64,000 nt of DNA from Pectobacterium aroidearum (lineage in GTDB: Bacteria > Pseudomonadota > Gammaproteobacteria > Enterobacterales > Enterobacteriaceae), in assembly GCF_041228105.1 (NCBI RefSeq), contig NZ_CP166097.1, positions 1,798,001-1,862,000 of the forward strand, given 5' to 3'. The translations under genes and the position numbers were made by a program. Of this stretch, positions 62,025 to 64,000 are shown piece by piece (positions within the stretch are counted from its first letter, which is position 1; each line of letters starts with the position of its first letter). The notes beneath the pieces were generated by a model. The model was given only the letters and a program-made list of their open reading frames with translations, was not told where the DNA came from and ran no database searches.

Positions 62025-63212
62025 TTGAAAATAGCTGAACGCGCACTGAAAATTGACCCTTTTCACGTGATGGAAGTGGCTAAAGCCGCATCACTGATGG
62101 AGTCAGGGTTAACTGCTGGTGACCCTTCCATGATCCATCTGACCATTGGCGAACCGGATTTTACCGCGCCTGAGCGGGTTCAGCGGGCCGCAACAGAAGC
62201 GATAAGGAAAGGCGTGACTCAGTACACGCCTGCGCTGGGGATCATGCCACTCCGTGAAAAAATAAGTGGCTGGTACAGCCAGCGCTTCGGGCTCAACGTT
62301 CCATCGGAAAGAATAGTTGTGACAGCGGGGGCATCGGCTGCGTTATTGCTTACCTGTCTTGCGTTGATTGATGAAGGCGATGAGATCCTGATGCCCGACC
62401 CCAGTTATCCCTGCAACCGGCATTTTGTCAGTGCAGCGGGCGGGCGCTCCGTGTTGCTTCCCACGACACCGCAAAACAGGTTCCAACTGACTGCGTCTCA
62501 GGTGGCAGCTAGCTGGAGTGAAAAGACAAGGGGCGTGCTCCTGGCTTCCCCCTCAAACCCAACCGGTACATCGGTACATCCTGATGAACTAAAAAGGATT
62601 CATGCTGCTGTCAAAGCGAGGAACGGGATAACCATTCTTGATGAGCTGTACCTCGGGCTCAGTTTCCAGCAGGAATTCAGCGTCAGCGGCCTGAAAATCG
62701 ATAACAGCATCATCAGTATTAACAGTTTTTCGAAATACTTTTCAATGACCGGATGGCGGCTTGGATGGATGGTTGTGCCAGAGGTTCTTGTACCGGTGAT
62801 TGAGCGGTTAGCGCAGAACTTCTTCCTTTGCCCAAGCACGGTTGCCCAGCATGCGGCGATCGCCTGTTTTGAACCGGACAGCATTGATGAGTACGAACAA
62901 CGCCGCGCGGAGTTTAAAGCGCGCCGTGACTGGTTTATACCGGCTCTTCAGGAAGCAGGGTTCCATGTTCCTGTTCTCCCCGACGGGGCATTTTATGCAT
63001 GGGCAGACTGCACTGACTGGTGCGAAAGATGGGGCGTTCCGACAAGCTGGGAGTTCGCTTTTGAAGCAATGAAGCGAGCCCATGTAGCCATCTCTCCGGG
63101 CCGCGATTTTGGTTTTGATTCAACGGACCGGTATGTGCGGTTTTCAACCGCCAGTTCACTGGGTGAACTTGAACAGGCCATCACCCGGTTCATTGACTTA
63201 AAGAGAAGTTAG
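62025..63212 (+). CDS. class I/II pyridoxal-phosphate aminotransferase
   Basis: 395 residues. The start is a TTG at 62025, with AAGGAG seven bases upstream and no better ATG in frame. Motifs: LTIGEPDFTAPERVQRAA, the SPSNPTGTSVHPDEL motif, DELYLGLSF, PLP lysine in SINSFSKYFSMTGWRLGW, and RVRFSTASSLG-like end (YVRFSTASSLGELEQAI). Aminotransferase of the aspartate/tyrosine family. Substrate not predictable. Confidence 0.93.
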   Translation: MKIAERALKIDPFHVMEVAKAASLMESGLTAGDPSMIHLTIGEPDFTAPERVQRAATEAIRKGVTQYTPALGIMPLREKISGWYSQRFGLNVPSERIVVTAGASAALLLTCLALIDEGDEILMPDPSYPCNRHFVSAAGGRSVLLPTTPQNRFQLTASQVAASWSEKTRGVLLASPSNPTGTSVHPDELKRIHAAVKARNGITILDELYLGLSFQQEFSVSGLKIDNSIISINSFSKYFSMTGWRLGWMVVPEVLVPVIERLAQNFFLCPSTVAQHAAIACFEPDSIDEYEQRRAEFKARRDWFIPALQEAGFHVPVLPDGAFYAWADCTDWCERWGVPTSWEFAFEAMKRAHVAISPGRDFGFDSTDRYVRFSTASSLGELEQAITRFIDLKRS

Positions 63213-63349
63213 ATGGCTGACTTTACCTGTAGCTGATTCAGAAATGGCAAGGTAAAACGCATTATGGCAGCGGCATTGAGCAACTTTGTCCTAGCCGCCA
63301 GGTCCAGGGGAACGCTATCCTCTGTAAGTGATTCAATGAAGGTGATGGC

Positions 63350-64000
63350 ATGAAGAACAGATTTTTATATCTTAAAAATAATGTACTGGAAGACGTCACC
63401 TTCCTTGATGCCAGTATTCAGGATTTTTACTACAAAAAGCATTCTCACGAAGAGTATGCGATAGGGCTTATCAATACTGGAAAAATAGGTTTTAACTGCC
63501 GTGACGGGATGTTTCACATTCCGGGTGGTGGGTTGATGCAGTTAAATCCGGGAGATCCCCATGAGGGTACGCCGGACGTTGAGAGGGGCTATGATTACTG
63601 GATGCTCTACATTCCTGCATCACAAATGGCAAAAGTTGTCAGCGATTACTGCGGATTTTCCCGCTTTAAAACGTTCAACTTTTCCGGAAATGTGAGTAGG
63701 AATACGTTGTTGAGGGAACGGTATGTGAATTTTGCCGCTGCAATGCTCGGCGATCGGACAGCAGATGCTGCGTTAGAGCAGTCATTTGCAGACCTCATCC
63801 ATTGCCTGTGCAATCTGAATCTCGGCGAGGGTGCGGGTTACCATACCGGCAGGGTCGATAACCTGATCCGCCGGGCAGAGGATTATATACGGCAGAATAT
63901 TCACACGAGCCTTTCAATTGATGAAGTCAGCCAGGTCGCAGGCATTTCGAAATATCACTTCATGAGAATGTTTAAGGCACAGGTCGGCGTTACGCCTTAT
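63350..64000 (+). CDS. AraC-family regulator, partial (runs off right edge)
   Basis: 217 codons visible from the ATG at 63350. N-terminal cupin-like sensor (KHSHEEYAIGLINTGKIGFN, MQLNPGDPHEGTPD) and the first helix-turn-helix of the AraC DNA-binding domain (IDEVSQVAGISKYHFMRMFK, then QVGVTPY). The last about 50 residues are beyond the window. It may regulate the neighbouring amino-acid genes. Confidence 0.92.
   Translation, partial: MKNRFLYLKNNVLEDVTFLDASIQDFYYKKHSHEEYAIGLINTGKIGFNCRDGMFHIPGGGLMQLNPGDPHEGTPDVERGYDYWMLYIPASQMAKVVSDYCGFSRFKTFNFSGNVSRNTLLRERYVNFAAAMLGDRTADAALEQSFADLIHCLCNLNLGEGAGYHTGRVDNLIRRAEDYIRQNIHTSLSIDEVSQVAGISKYHFMRMFKAQVGVTPY

Overview
The window is Enterobacterales-type DNA: H-NS-family and DUF2501 (YjjA-like) proteins, R64-type PilS/PilV, CcdAB, a ColE/CloDF13-type mobB-mobC pair, a 17-bp asn-tRNA attachment core of the Yersinia high-pathogenicity-island (HPI) kind, and IS3 and IS903-type elements. 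I cannot name a genus. The left 38 kb is mostly AT-rich and accessory. From about 38.6 kb the DNA is richer in GC, apart from the HEPN/HNH pair. Almost the whole window is mobile or defence DNA. Only the right end (56.8-64 kb) looks like ordinary chromosomal metabolism.

Layout. 1-4.8 kb: a plasmid-like replication module with two divergent RepL-like winged-helix proteins. Each is preceded by an array of four palindromes, and 1.6 kb of repeat-rich non-coding DNA lies between them. 5-10.5 kb: cargo (an orphan T6SS Hcp, lipoproteins, small membrane proteins). 10.6-12.6 kb: a type I CBASS operon (S-4TM pore-forming effector plus CD-NTase). 12.9-17.6 kb: a MOBQ mobilisation region (MobA/MobL relaxase, RSF1010-like oriT, TraD-like accessory gene) with a 28-bp inverted repeat pair and an IS903-type MITE. 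17.8-21.3 kb: DUF2501, an H-NS paralogue and a PilS-PilV pair without the rest of a pil operon. 21.5-23.6 kb: a PAAR T6SS toxin with a CPCC-type partner. 24.5-27.55 kb: a SEFIR protein, a P4-type integrase and the att core.

28-38.1 kb is a defence island: a two-gene system headed by a diadenylate-cyclase-like protein, a further unknown gene, a GHKL ATPase gene broken by an IS3-family element, and Gabija (gajAB). 38.6-42.4 kb carries ArdC, CcdAB, a relic of the integrase 3' end, and a HEPN + HNH gene pair. 42.6-56.3 kb is a complete VirB/MOBC conjugation module (virB1, B2, B3-4, B5, eexN, B6-B11, trbM/kikA, mobB, mobC), arranged as in HPI/ICEKp1-type elements. 56.8-64 kb holds decayed LysR and EamA genes, then a MocR regulator divergent from phzF, eamA, ridA and an aminotransferase, and a partial AraC regulator.

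How it fits together: the window appears to be a composite of at least two elements that used the asn-tRNA site. The left one carries rep genes, MOBQ mobilisation and the intact integrase. The right one carries the VirB/MOBC machinery. Anti-phage systems, T6SS cargo and toxin-antitoxin genes are packed between them. The att core next to the intact integrase has no tRNA body beside it, which fits a tandem or circular arrangement. The strongest candidates for undescribed biology are the double-Rep palindrome-array origin, the DAC-like two-gene system, the HEPN-HNH pair and the repeat array upstream of mobB.
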